64,000 nt of DNA from Arthrobacter sp. ERGS1:01. GTDB lineage: Bacteria; Actinomycetota; Actinomycetes; Actinomycetales; Micrococcaceae. Below the pieces are notes generated by a model that worked only from the letters and a program-made list of their open reading frames with translations, did no database searches and had not been told where the DNA came from. A program made the position numbers and the translations under genes. The stretch covers positions 558,001 to 622,000 of the forward strand of contig NZ_CP012479.1 in assembly GCF_001281315.1 (NCBI RefSeq), given 5' to 3'. Positions 8,038-16,726 of the stretch are shown here, one piece after another (within the stretch, counting starts at the first letter, position 1; the number at the start of each line of letters is the position of its first letter).

Positions 8038-8862
8038 ATGGCGGATAACCGCCAAGGACAGCTCGGATCGACAACGCGGGACCGCCGGGGATCGCGGCGT
8101 CGAACGGCGGCGTTGGCGGCGGGCCTGCTGGCCATGGCCGCCGCGCTGCTGCTGGCGCTGTCCGGCTGCCAGGGAGTAGCCGCGGCACAGCCCCCCGCTT
8201 TGGCGAAGGCGCCCGCGGCCCCGCACAAGGTGGTGGTGATCGGCGATTCCCTCAGCACCGGATTCGGCACCACGGCCCAGGACGCCTGGCCCAACCTGAT
8301 CAACACGGACCCCGTCGACATCGACGACCAGTTGCAACTCTTCAACGCCTCCACCAACGGCAGCGGCTACGTCTCAATCGGCACCGGCAATTCCACCTTT
8401 GGATCGCAGGTGAAGGACGCCGTCACTTCCGACACCCAGCTGGTGTTGTTCTTCGGTTCGGAAAACGACATGGGCCAGGCGCCCGCCGCGATTGGCGCGG
8501 CCGCGTCCGCCGCCTTTGCCGAGGCCAAGGCCAAATCCCCGCAGGCCGTCATGCTGGTGGTGGGGCCGCCGTCGTACACGGACCAGCCGGAATCGGACCG
8601 CCTGGCCGTCCGTGACGAAGTGCAGGACGCGGCCGTGGCCGTGGGTGCCATGTTTGTGGATCCCATTGCGCAGGGCTGGATCATGGGGCACGTCGATGAC
8701 CTGATCGGTCCCGACGGCGACCATCCCTCCGTGGCCGGCCAGCACTACATCAAGGCGCAGATGGAGAAACTCATCAAGGAGGCCCTCAGCCAGCCGGCCG
8801 TGCTGCCCGCCGTCACGAAGGCTCCCACGGCTCCCGCAACGGCCCCCGCCGTGGTGAAATAA
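8038..8862 (+). CDS. SGNH/GDSL-family hydrolase lipoprotein
   Basis: A 274-residue secreted lipoprotein. An Arg-rich N-terminus and hydrophobic stretch (about 23-41) end in the lipobox LSGC with Cys44. The mature part starts with VVVIGDSLSTG, the GDSL block with the nucleophilic Ser; FGSENDM fits the block III region and DGDHPS near the C-terminus supplies the Asp/His pair. Family members are esterases or acyl hydrolases acting on lipids, sugar esters or cell-wall acyl groups; the substrate cannot be read here. The ATG at 8038 gives the best signal peptide. The following esterase gene begins three bases after the stop, so both are probably co-transcribed. Confidence 0.8.
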   Translation: MADNRQGQLGSTTRDRRGSRRRTAALAAGLLAMAAALLLALSGCQGVAAAQPPALAKAPAAPHKVVVIGDSLSTGFGTTAQDAWPNLINTDPVDIDDQLQLFNASTNGSGYVSIGTGNSTFGSQVKDAVTSDTQLVLFFGSENDMGQAPAAIGAAASAAFAEAKAKSPQAVMLVVGPPSYTDQPESDRLAVRDEVQDAAVAVGAMFVDPIAQGWIMGHVDDLIGPDGDHPSVAGQHYIKAQMEKLIKEALSQPAVLPAVTKAPTAPATAPAVVK

Positions 8863-8865
8863 TCC

Positions 8866-9738
8866 ATGGCCACCCAACGAACCGACGCCGGAGCCGAGCC
8901 GGTCCCTTCACGGCACAATATTGCCGTGGCCGGCCATGTGCGGACGTTTTTCGTGGTCGACGGCGGCCCGGCGGCTCCGGCGCCGTCGGCGGTGTTGATC
9001 TTTTTGCATGGTTCACACCAATCCGGCCGGTCGCTGCGCACGTTCACGGGCGGCAGTTTTGACGCCATGGCGTCCGGCGGGCACGTCGCCGTCGTCTATC
9101 CGGACGGCCTGCGGCGACGCTGGAACCATGCCGGCTCGGGCGTGCGCGTGGTGGACGACGTCGCCTTCATGGTGGCGCTCTCGGACCATTTCCGGGCGCT
9201 GCACGGGCCCATTCCCATTGTCATCGCCGGGTACTCCAACGGCGGCCAGCTGGTGATCCGGCTGATCCACGAGGTTCCCGAGATGTTCGACGGCGCAGCG
9301 ATCCTCAGTGCCACGCTGCCCCTTCCCGGGGGCCTCGATTTTGCGGACCGGCACCAGCCGTTTCCCGTGCTGCTCATGCACGGCACCCGTGACACGGTGG
9401 TGCCGTATCGCGGCGAAACCCAGTGGTGGGGCCTGCTGGGTGGTCCGCGCGGCCCGTCTGCGCCGGAAACCGCGCAGTACTTCGCGGAGCGCAACGGCAT
9501 CACGGTGGCGCCCGTGCACGATGCGCTGCCGCACCGCCGGGGCGGCAGGTGGACCCGGGTGGAGCGCACCCGTTACGACCAGGACGGGCATCCGCCGGTC
9601 CTGCTGTACACCGTGCACGGCGGCGGACACGTGGTGCCGCACCCCGCCACCCGCCCTTTGACGGTGTTGGGCAGGAACACCCGGGACATCAGCGCCGCGG
9701 ACGCCGTGGCGGAGTTCTTCCCCGTACTGCGCCCCTGA
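8866..9738 (+). CDS. Alpha/beta-hydrolase esterase, PHB depolymerase/LpqC-like
   Basis: A 290-residue alpha/beta hydrolase. LIFLHGSHQSG is the oxyanion-hole strand, AGYSNGGQL the nucleophile elbow with Ser, LLMHGTRDTVVPY carries the acid residue and GGGHVVPH the catalytic His. This order is typical of the poly(3-hydroxybutyrate) depolymerase/feruloyl esterase-like family (LpqC in mycobacteria). Most such proteins are secreted, but I see no signal peptide here, so it may be cytoplasmic. It directly follows the SGNH lipoprotein gene. The substrate is not predictable. Confidence 0.75.
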   Translation: MATQRTDAGAEPVPSRHNIAVAGHVRTFFVVDGGPAAPAPSAVLIFLHGSHQSGRSLRTFTGGSFDAMASGGHVAVVYPDGLRRRWNHAGSGVRVVDDVAFMVALSDHFRALHGPIPIVIAGYSNGGQLVIRLIHEVPEMFDGAAILSATLPLPGGLDFADRHQPFPVLLMHGTRDTVVPYRGETQWWGLLGGPRGPSAPETAQYFAERNGITVAPVHDALPHRRGGRWTRVERTRYDQDGHPPVLLYTVHGGGHVVPHPATRPLTVLGRNTRDISAADAVAEFFPVLRP

Positions 9739-9834
9739 ACTGCGGCGCTGCCTCACCGATCCCGGTCGCTTCATAATCCCGCACTCCCGGATTAGGATCA
9801 GCCCATTGGGCCAAAACTTGAGGGGGCACTTGCC

Positions 9835-10572
9835 GTGTTTGAGAACCTGAGGAGGATCGTTGGCGACCTCGTGGAAAACGCCGCGCACGCCACCCTGCCG
9901 GGCTTGGGCACGGTGCCGTTCGAGGCCGCCGGCCGCCCATTCGACACCATCCCGCTGCAGGTCATCAGTGACTACACCGGCTTGGAAGTGGCGAAGGTGG
10001 AACCCCTGCACCGTTTTGCTGCGGGTCCGGCCACCGGCCCGGCTGCCGGACTGGCCAACGGGATGGCCAATAAGATGGCGGCATTGTTCGCGGAGGGCCA
10101 GGAACGGCTTGCCGCCGCTGCCCGGGAGGACAACGCCGATCCAGAACTTGCCGAAAGGGCGGCCCGCGGTGCGCAATTGCGGCCGGTCGTGGACGCGGCC
10201 ATGGCCGAAACCCTGCCCGGCTCCTGGGCCATTACGCTCGCTAACGGCAAGCAGGCCACGGTGCGGATCTTTCCCTTGGGGGATTCCGAGGCGGGGTTTG
10301 AGACGCTGAAATCCAAGGAAAAGTTCCAGCGCACCCAAAGAGGGGCCCGTCAGGAGCACGACAACGTGTTTGACCAGCACGTCCGCCAACTCATGGCGGC
10401 TCCCTACAAGAGCTACTACGACTTCACGCGGCTGTGTGCGCGCGGACTTTCCCATGACGCCGTCGCCACGGGACGCTTCGGCAAGGCCCACGACAACGAA
10501 TCCCTGGCGGCTCTGGCAGCCCTCGCACTGTGCTCGCTGGAGGGCAACCCGCCAACCACCGCCATCAGCTGA
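9835..10572 (+). CDS. Hypothetical protein, 245 residues
   Basis: I do not recognise this protein. It starts at GTG 9835, preceded by GAGGGGG. It is soluble, with an Ala/Gly-rich helical middle section (about residues 60-125) and a C-terminal helical region containing several aromatic residues (YKSYYDFTRLCARG). No membrane segment or signal peptide is apparent. Its last eight bases overlap the convergent ppgK stop. Codon use matches the chromosome, so it is probably a real gene. Confidence 0.6.
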   Translation: MFENLRRIVGDLVENAAHATLPGLGTVPFEAAGRPFDTIPLQVISDYTGLEVAKVEPLHRFAAGPATGPAAGLANGMANKMAALFAEGQERLAAAAREDNADPELAERAARGAQLRPVVDAAMAETLPGSWAITLANGKQATVRIFPLGDSEAGFETLKSKEKFQRTQRGARQEHDNVFDQHVRQLMAAPYKSYYDFTRLCARGLSHDAVATGRFGKAHDNESLAALAALALCSLEGNPPTTAIS

Positions 10573-11371
10573 CGGTGAGGGCCGCCCCGACCACCCCTGC
10601 CGTGTTTGCCAAAAGTGCGGGCACCACGGGCGTGCGCAGCGATAGGTGCGGCAGGAACTCGCCGTGCCGGACGGAAATGCCGCCGCCCAGGATCATCAAG
10701 TCCGGCGAAAACAGGAACTCCACATGGGCCAGGTACTCCTGGAGCCTTTCGGCGTAGGCGGCCCAGTCCAGCCCGTCCCGTTCACGGGCGACGGCGGATG
10801 CCTTCCTTTCCGCCTTTGTCCCGCCCAGCTCCAAGTGCCCCAGCTCAAAGTTGGGCACCAGCTTGCCGTCCGCCACGAGGGCGGATCCGATGCCCGTGCC
10901 CAGGGTCAGCACCATGATCACCCCGCCGGTTCCGTGTCCGGCGCCGTGGGCGGCCTCGGCCAGGCCGGCGGCGTCGGCGTCGTTGCTCACCCGCACCGGG
11001 CAGCCGAGGCGGTCGCTCAGGAACGCGTTGACGTCGAGCCCCATCCAGTCGGCACTGATGTTGGCGGCGGACAAGGCGACGCCATTGCGGATCACCGACG
11101 GAAACGCCACGCCCACGGGCAATCCCGAATCCGCCGGGTCAAGCTCGGGCCGTTCTAGCAGCACCTGCGCCACCACGTCGGACAGGGCATCCGCCACGGC
11201 TACAGGTGTGGCCGGCTGCGGGGTGGGGACCTGCCGGACCGGGCCCAGCACCGTGCCGTCGGCCGTGTCCACCACGCCGTACTTGATGGCGGTGCCGCCC
11301 ACATCGATCCCGAGCCGCAACGACGTGGTGGGGCTGGCGAGCGGCCGGGTGCGCATGGCGGTGATGGTCAC
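10565..11371 (-). CDS. ppgK: Polyphosphate glucokinase
   Basis: A 268-residue ROK-fold sugar kinase. LGIDVGGTAIKYG is the phosphate-1 loop, VSNDADAAGLAEA contains the catalytic-base Asp region, and VLTLGTGIGSALV plus GHLELGG match actinobacterial polyphosphate/ATP glucokinases. It converts glucose to glucose-6-phosphate using polyphosphate or ATP. The GTG at 11371 is chosen because AGAGGA lies eight bases upstream; ATG 11356 is an alternative. It lies downstream of the alpha-glucosidase gene in the same direction but is separated by about 245 bases with two hairpin structures, so it may have its own control. It supplies the step after sugar hydrolysis. Confidence 0.85.
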   Translation of the reverse strand: MTITAMRTRPLASPTTSLRLGIDVGGTAIKYGVVDTADGTVLGPVRQVPTPQPATPVAVADALSDVVAQVLLERPELDPADSGLPVGVAFPSVIRNGVALSAANISADWMGLDVNAFLSDRLGCPVRVSNDADAAGLAEAAHGAGHGTGGVIMVLTLGTGIGSALVADGKLVPNFELGHLELGGTKAERKASAVARERDGLDWAAYAERLQEYLAHVEFLFSPDLMILGGGISVRHGEFLPHLSLRTPVVPALLANTAGVVGAALTVS

Positions 11372-11407
11372 TGGTGGAGTCCTCTTCTGTTGAGTGGCAA
11401 ATAGTTT

Positions 11408-11455
11408 TGAGGGGACGCACCCCAAAGGGGACACACCCCAGAAGGATGCATCCCC
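11408..11455. repeat. Three tandem 16-bp units, each nearly palindromic, upstream of ppgK
   Basis: The units TGAGGGGACGCACCCC, AAAGGGGACACACCCC and AGAAGGATGCATCCCC follow each other without gaps. Each has a GGGG-(6)-CCCC-like core, and the first and last also pair with each other (12 of 13 bases, 11407-11419 with 11447-11459). The array lies 37 bases upstream of the ppgK start on the minus strand, where a regulator array or an mRNA structure could act. Confidence 0.6.
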
Positions 11456-11564
11456 TCAAGAGGCGGCGGGGCTGGTGTTTCCGTAGGCCGCGTAAAGGAG
11501 ACTGTGAGGCCGCCCGCGGCCGTCAGTCGGATAGCGGCCGAGGAAATGCCGGCACCACCGCCGG

Positions 11565-11612
11565 GGTGATGTGTCTCCTCAACGTCGGGGCGGGTTGGGA
11601 AGACACATCACC
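11565..11612 (-). terminator. Long hairpin after the alpha-glucosidase gene
   Basis: GGTGATGTGTCT (11565-11576) and its perfect complement (11601-11612) form a 12-bp stem. After one mismatch six more pairs can form inside, one of them G-U, giving about 18 pairs. It starts four bases past the end of the alpha-glucosidase gene on the minus strand. There is no run of T, so termination is likely but not proven; mRNA stabilisation is an alternative. Confidence 0.55.
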
Positions 11613-11615
11613 GGA

Positions 11616-13304
11616 TTAGACGAGCCAGGCGGTTGCGGCTGCGGGGAGCTTGCCGTCAACGAGCGGCACGCTGCTGAGGGCAACGGTGCCGGCGGGCAGT
11701 TCCACGGCGGTTGCGCCGAAGTTGGTCACCACGTTCCAGCCGTCGGGGCGGGCAAAGTGGAGTACGTCCGGGTTGGCGTTCTCCACCCAGTCCAGCTGCT
11801 CGGCACCCTGCAGGTGGCGGCGCAGCTCGAGGGCCTTGCGATAAAGGTTCAGCGTGGAATCCGCCGCGGTGTCCTGGACGGAGACGGCGGCGTCGGCGAA
11901 CCAGGCCGGCTGGGGAAGGTGCGCGGTGGCCTCGCCGAAACCGAAGGACGTGTCCGTGGCGGTCCAGGGCAGGGGCACGCGGCAGCCGTCGCGGCCCACT
12001 TCGATGCCCTTGTTGCGGAAGAAGGCCGGGTCCTGGCGGTCGGCGTCGGCAATCTGGGCCACCTCGTGCAGGCCCAGCTCCTCGCCCTGGTACAGGTAGG
12101 CGGAGCCCGGCAGGCCCAGCATGAACAAGGTGGCGGCGCGGGCGCGGCGCAGGCCAAGCTCGCGGTCCAGTGCGGATTCGTCGCCGCCGGCCAACAGCCA
12201 GGCCTTGCCGTCCTGGGTCTTCCCATCCTCAGCGTTGTCGGCGGCGGCCAGCGCGGGCAGGCCGTAGCGGGTGGCGTGCCGGACGACGTCGTGGTTGGAG
12301 AACACCCAGGTTGAGGATGCGCCGGTGGCGTTGGCCTCGGCCAGGTTCTTGGTGACGATGGAGGCGAAGGAGGCGGCCTCGAAGTCGGCCATGAGCAGGT
12401 CGAAGTTGAACGCCTGGCCCAGGCTGGTCGGGGAGGCATAGCGGGCGCGGCGGGACTGGTCCACCCAGGCCTCGGCGACGGCGGTGCGCGGCGGCGTGTA
12501 CTCGTTGAACAGGGCGCGCCATTCGGCGTAGATCTCGTGGACCTGATCGCGGTCCCACAGCGGGTTGGAGCCGTTGTGCAGCTTCTCCAGGCGCTGAAGT
12601 CCAGCCTTGTTTGGCAGCGGCTCGGAGAGGTCCTTGGACAGTGCGTGGGCCACGTCGATGCGGAAGCCGTCCACGCCGCGGTCGGACCAGAAGCGCAGGG
12701 TCTTCAGGAAATCGTCGCGGATTTCGCGGTTGTCCCAGTTGAAGTCGGGCTGCTCGGAGGCGAACAGGTGCAGGTACCACTGGCCATCGGCGACCTGGGT
12801 CCAGGCCGGGCCGCCAAAGATGGAGCCCCAGTCCGACGGCGGGAGCTCGCCGTTCTCGCCCGTGCCGTCGCGGAAGATGTAGCGGGCGCGGGCGGCCGAA
12901 CCCTTTTCGGCGGCCAGTGCCTCCTGGAACCAGGCGTGCTGATCCGAGGAGTGGTTCGGGACGATGTCGACGATGATCTTCAGGCCGGCAGCGTGCAGGG
13001 CGGCGGCCATTTCATCGAAGTCGGCCAGGGTGCCCAGCTTGGGGTCCACGTTGCGGTAGTCGGCGACGTCGTAGCCGCCGTCGGCCAGTTCGGACGGGTA
13101 GAACGGGCTCAGCCAGACGGCGTCCAGGCCCAGTTCCCTCAGGTACGGCACCTTGGCCGTGATGCCCTTGATGTCGCCGAGGCCGTCGTTGTTGGCGTCG
13201 TTGAAGCTGCGCGGGTAGATCTGGTAGACGGCCGCCTGGCGCCACCAGTTTGCGTCGGTGCCGGCGCCGTCCAGGGTCAGGACTGCGGTGGGGGATTCGG
13301 TCAT
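11616..13304 (-). CDS. GH13 alpha-glucosidase (oligo-1,6-glucosidase/AglA-like)
   Basis: A 562-residue GH13 enzyme. AVYQIYPRSFNDANNDGLGD is the typical N-terminal start. IIVDIVPNHSSD is conserved region I, DGFRIDVAHAL carries the nucleophilic Asp, TAVAEAWVD the acid/base Glu and FSNHDVVR the third Asp. It hydrolyses maltose, isomaltose or related alpha-glucosides to glucose; no signal peptide, so it is cytoplasmic. AAGGAA precedes the ATG. It is the fourth gene of the transport operon (binding protein, two permeases, this enzyme) and feeds glucose to PpgK. The exact linkage preference cannot be read from sequence. Confidence 0.88.
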   Translation of the reverse strand: MTESPTAVLTLDGAGTDANWWRQAAVYQIYPRSFNDANNDGLGDIKGITAKVPYLRELGLDAVWLSPFYPSELADGGYDVADYRNVDPKLGTLADFDEMAAALHAAGLKIIVDIVPNHSSDQHAWFQEALAAEKGSAARARYIFRDGTGENGELPPSDWGSIFGGPAWTQVADGQWYLHLFASEQPDFNWDNREIRDDFLKTLRFWSDRGVDGFRIDVAHALSKDLSEPLPNKAGLQRLEKLHNGSNPLWDRDQVHEIYAEWRALFNEYTPPRTAVAEAWVDQSRRARYASPTSLGQAFNFDLLMADFEAASFASIVTKNLAEANATGASSTWVFSNHDVVRHATRYGLPALAAADNAEDGKTQDGKAWLLAGGDESALDRELGLRRARAATLFMLGLPGSAYLYQGEELGLHEVAQIADADRQDPAFFRNKGIEVGRDGCRVPLPWTATDTSFGFGEATAHLPQPAWFADAAVSVQDTAADSTLNLYRKALELRRHLQGAEQLDWVENANPDVLHFARPDGWNVVTNFGATAVELPAGTVALSSVPLVDGKLPAAATAWLV

Positions 13305-13360
13305 GGTGTCATTCCTTAGCTGTTGAAAGGCTGGTTTCTTGGTTGTTTTGAAGAGTGGGG

Positions 13361-14284
13361 TTACTTGACGGCGCCGCGCATCACGCCGGACATGATCCAG
13401 CGCTGCGCGAACAGGTAGACCACCAGCGTGGGCGCCAGGGCCATGAGGTAGGAGGCAAAGGCGAGCGGGTAGTTGGTGTTGAACTGGCCCTGGAACAGTT
13501 GCTGTACCACGGGCAGGGTTTGCAGGGCGGGGTCGGCGATGAGCATCTGCGGCAGCAGGAAGTCGTTCCACGAACCCAGGAAGGCGAAGATGCCCACGGT
13601 GGCGCTCATGGGTGCCAGCAGCGGGAAGATGACCTTCCGGAACGTCTGCCACGTGCTGGCGCCGTCGAGCCGGGCGGCCTCTTCAAGTTCGATCGGGATG
13701 GAGCGCAGGAACGCGATGAACAGCAGCGAGTTGAAGGAGATGCCGCCCACGATGTGGATCAGGGCCACGCCCATCGGGTTGTCCAGGCCCAGGATGGCGG
13801 TTTGCTTGATCAGCGGCAGGATCACCACCGGGAACGGCACGAACATTGCCGAGAGCAGGTAGATGTAGGAAAGCCGGAAGAACCTCCGCTCCCAGTTGCG
13901 CACAATCGCGTAGGCCACCATGGAACTGGCCGCCAGCGATCCCAGGACCGTGATGACCGTGATGACGGCCGTGGACAGGAATGCCGCAGGGTAGTTGGTC
14001 AGCACGAACGCCTGGGCGAAGTTCCCCCACTGCGGGTTGGCCGGCCACGCGAATCCGGTGCCGGAGACGGCTTGTTCGGGGGATTTCAGGGCCATGCTGA
14101 TGGTGAAGTACAGCGGGACAAGGATGGTCAGCGACGCCGTCAGCATCAACGCCGTCATCCACCAGTTGATCTTGTAGCCCTCGCGGTTGGCGCGGCGGGT
14201 GCGCACCGCGGGGGAGGGGCGGGGCGTGTCGAGGGGTGCGGGGCCCTGGGTTTCCGGGCGTGTGCCGGTCATTGCTGTGGTCAT
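13361..14284 (-). CDS. Carbohydrate ABC transporter permease, MalG type
   Basis: A 307-residue inner-membrane permease with about six transmembrane segments. The cytoplasmic EAA loop reads EEAARLDGASTWQTFRKVIFPLL, the coupling helix that contacts the ATPase. The N-terminus carries a Pro-rich tail of about 35 residues. Its ATG overlaps the stop of the upstream permease gene by one base (TAATG). No ATPase gene is in the locus, so a shared MsmK-type ATPase encoded elsewhere is likely. Confidence 0.88.
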   Translation of the reverse strand: MTTAMTGTRPETQGPAPLDTPRPSPAVRTRRANREGYKINWWMTALMLTASLTILVPLYFTISMALKSPEQAVSGTGFAWPANPQWGNFAQAFVLTNYPAAFLSTAVITVITVLGSLAASSMVAYAIVRNWERRFFRLSYIYLLSAMFVPFPVVILPLIKQTAILGLDNPMGVALIHIVGGISFNSLLFIAFLRSIPIELEEAARLDGASTWQTFRKVIFPLLAPMSATVGIFAFLGSWNDFLLPQMLIADPALQTLPVVQQLFQGQFNTNYPLAFASYLMALAPTLVVYLFAQRWIMSGVMRGAVK

Positions 14285-15228
14285 TAGAGTGAAACCTCCC
14301 GGCGGCGCAGAATCTGCAGCTGCAGCAGCGAAATGATGAGCGTGATGATGAAGAAGATGATGGCGTTGGCCATCTGGTAGGAGTAGTCGCCGCCGGCAAA
14401 GCCGGAGAAGATGCGCATGGCCACGGACTGCGTGGCCGTGCCGGGTCCGCCGCCGGTCAAGGCCACGATGACCTCGTAGGTGCCCAGGTAGCCCTTGAAG
14501 CCGAGGATGATGTTGATGACCACGTAGCCGGCGATCAGCGGCAGCGAAATGCTGCGCAGCGATCGCCAGGCACCGGCCCCGTCCAGGGATGCGGCCTCGT
14601 AGACGTCGGCGGAGATGCTTTGCAGCCCGGCAAGGTAGATGATGGTGGCGCCCGGGGCAGCCTGCCACACCGTGACGAAGACGATGGCCAGCCACGCCCA
14701 GTGTTCGTTGGCCAGGATGCTCGTGGCCAGGGGTGCGATGCCGAGGTTGCCGGCAATCGTGGGCAGCGTGTTGGAGAACAGGTAGTTGAAGACGTAGGCG
14801 ATGATCAGCCCGGACAGCACCATGGGGATGAAGTACACGCCGCGGATGCCGGTCTTCCACTTGATCTTCGAGTTCAGACCCAGGGCCAGCAGCAGGGCCA
14901 CCACGTTCACCACCAGGGTTGCCACGATGGCGAAGAAGAACGTGAACAGGTAGGACTGCAGGATTTCCGGATCCGTGAAGATGTTCAGGTAGTTGCGCAG
15001 CCCGATGAGCTTCCAGTCACCGTAACCGGCGTAGTTGGTGAAGCTGAAGAAGCCGCCAATCAGGGCCGGAATGGTGCTGAACAGGGCAAAGAGGACGAGG
15101 ACCGGGATGATCATCCAGTAGTAGGTGGGATCAACCTTGGGGCGCTTGCGAACGGGCGCGGCGGGGGTTGGCGTTGTTCCGGCGGGCCGGGTGGGGGCCG
15201 GGGATTCGACGTCGGCGGGTGCAGTCAT
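14284..15228 (-). CDS. Carbohydrate ABC transporter permease, MalF/UgpA type
   Basis: A 314-residue permease. A Pro-rich cytoplasmic N-terminus of about 35 residues is followed by six membrane segments, with the EAA loop EAASLDGAGAWRSLRSISLPL near residue 220. It pairs with the MalG-type partner encoded immediately downstream. It begins 17 bases after the binding-protein gene. The predicted substrate is an alpha-glucoside, based on the alpha-glucosidase in the operon. Confidence 0.88.
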   Translation of the reverse strand: MTAPADVESPAPTRPAGTTPTPAAPVRKRPKVDPTYYWMIIPVLVLFALFSTIPALIGGFFSFTNYAGYGDWKLIGLRNYLNIFTDPEILQSYLFTFFFAIVATLVVNVVALLLALGLNSKIKWKTGIRGVYFIPMVLSGLIIAYVFNYLFSNTLPTIAGNLGIAPLATSILANEHWAWLAIVFVTVWQAAPGATIIYLAGLQSISADVYEAASLDGAGAWRSLRSISLPLIAGYVVINIILGFKGYLGTYEVIVALTGGGPGTATQSVAMRIFSGFAGGDYSYQMANAIIFFIITLIISLLQLQILRRREVSL

Positions 15229-15245
15229 GGCGGACTCCTTGGGAT

Positions 15246-16517
15246 CTAGGCGTTGCGCGCGGCAACGCGGTGCCAGGCGTCGTCGAGGGTGGTCAGGAAT
15301 GCGCCGGCGTCACGGTTCAGGGCCAGCGTCTGGAAGTAGTTGTTGTACGTGATGGCTGGCGGGAAGTAGTTGGTGGCGTTGAGGTAGTACCGGCCGTCGG
15401 CGATGAGCGGCTGCAGGCCCGCGATCTGCGGGTTCACCGCCACTTTGGAATCCTTCAGCGGCGAGAACGCGGAGAACTTGCTGTTGTAGGCGTTGACCAC
15501 GGCGGGTTCCATGAGGAAGCTGACGAACCGCTTGGCCTCCGCCATCCGCGGGGTGGAGCGGGCAATGGAGAAGGTCATGTCCAGCGTGACCTGGGCCTGC
15601 GTGTCCGCCGGGCTTTCCGTGCCGGGCAGGGCGAAGGTGCCCAACTGCATTTTGGGGTTGCTGGTCATCAGCTCGGACAACGCCCACGGCCCCTGCAGGT
15701 ACATGGCGGCCGCACCCTTGGCGAATGCCGCGTTGCCGTCCGTGTAACCGCGGCTGCCGGCGTCCTTTTGCATGAAGGAGAACAGGGTGAGGGTCTTGGC
15801 CGTCGCGTCCCCGAAGTCCTTGCTGAAGGACACCGTGGGGCCGGCCTTCAAGTCCGCAGAGGTCTTGGGCATCCTGGCAAAGAAGTCGGCGAGGTTCACG
15901 CTGCTGCCGGCCGCGTAGCCAAAAGGCTGTCCCAGCGTCCAGGAGTCCTTGAACGTGCCGTAGATGGGGGTCACCCCGGCCGCCTTGAACGTCTTGCAGG
16001 CCGCCACGAATGCGCTCCACGTGGTCGGGACGGCCACCCCGTGCTTGGCAAACAGCTCCTTGTTGTAGATGACGCCGGCCGCGGCCAGCGAGAACGGCAG
16101 GGCGCTGAGCTCACCCTCCCTGTACCGGCCAAAGGAGTTGATCAGCTCAAGGGCCTTGGGATCGGCGTTGGCGGCCGCGGGGAGGTCGGAAAGGTCGGCA
16201 AAAATGCCCTTGTCCGTGAAGTCCGCGGTGGTCACCGAGTAGGCGTTGGTCACGACGTCGGCCGGGTTGTCACGGATCAGCCCCGGCACCCAGTTGCCGC
16301 CGTTGAAGTCCTGGACCACGCGGATGTCGGGGTTCTTCGCCTCGAACGCCTTGATCAGGCCGTTGAAGTACTCCACCACCTCGGGCTTGCCCTGCTGGAG
16401 GCGGATGGTGGTGACGGCGCCGGCTTTTGCGGGGGAGCAGCCTTGCAGGGCCAGTCCGGCAGCCGCCGCCCCGGCCAGTGCGAGCACGTTGCGGCGGCTC
16501 AGGCCCGGGACGCTCAC
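15246..16517 (-). CDS. Sugar ABC transporter substrate-binding lipoprotein
   Basis: A 423-residue family-1-type binding protein. The start region SRRNVLALAGAAAAGLALQGC is a twin-Arg/lipobox signal with the lipidated Cys about residue 27. The mature part has typical features (VIYNKELFAKHGV, AAMYLQGPWALSEL). I use GTG 16517 because its G-TGA overlaps the stop of a 23-codon ORF that has a strong Shine-Dalgarno (GTGA coupling). GTG 16529 is also in frame but has no ribosome binding site. Alternatively one base is missing here and the protein starts at ATG 16585 with about 446 residues. It captures the sugar for the two permeases. Confidence 0.85.
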   Translation of the reverse strand: MSVPGLSRRNVLALAGAAAAGLALQGCSPAKAGAVTTIRLQQGKPEVVEYFNGLIKAFEAKNPDIRVVQDFNGGNWVPGLIRDNPADVVTNAYSVTTADFTDKGIFADLSDLPAAANADPKALELINSFGRYREGELSALPFSLAAAGVIYNKELFAKHGVAVPTTWSAFVAACKTFKAAGVTPIYGTFKDSWTLGQPFGYAAGSSVNLADFFARMPKTSADLKAGPTVSFSKDFGDATAKTLTLFSFMQKDAGSRGYTDGNAAFAKGAAAMYLQGPWALSELMTSNPKMQLGTFALPGTESPADTQAQVTLDMTFSIARSTPRMAEAKRFVSFLMEPAVVNAYNSKFSAFSPLKDSKVAVNPQIAGLQPLIADGRYYLNATNYFPPAITYNNYFQTLALNRDAGAFLTTLDDAWHRVAARNA

Positions 16518-16585
16518 GACGCCGGCCACAGGGCGGGTGCGGGCACGGCGGAACGGACCGCTGCTGTGGATGGTACTGCCTTCAT
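16514..16585 (-). CDS. 23-codon leader ORF overlapping the binding-protein start
   Basis: AAGGGAG, eight bases before ATG 16585, is the best ribosome binding site of the operon. The frame runs 23 codons and stops at TGA 16516-16514, overlapping GTG 16517 of the binding-protein gene. This could be a translationally coupled leader. It could also be the true N-terminus of the binding protein separated by a one-base deletion: an extra base around 16540 would join the two frames. Confidence 0.45.
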   Translation of the reverse strand: MKAVPSTAAVRSAVPAPALWPAS

Positions 16586-16649
16586 CAAAAAAACTCCCTT
16601 GTTCTTCCGGGTGCAGCGGCCTTGCATGCGCCGGCTGCGAAGATAATTT

Positions 16650-16668
16650 TAGTCTTTTATTTAGACTA
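16650..16668. promoter_or_regulatory. Operator-like inverted repeat between the sugar operon and the ROK regulator
   Basis: TAGTCT-(7)-AGACTA lies in the only AT-rich stretch (about 16640-16690) between the two divergent transcription units. The spacing and position suit a ROK-family repressor operator overlapping both promoters. TATAAATTTATG just to the right may contain promoter elements. Binding is an inference from position and symmetry. Confidence 0.5.
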
Positions 16669-16726
16669 TAAATTTATGCGCTGTTAGTATTATGGACATC
16701 ACACGAGCGCTAGTCAAGGGGACCTT

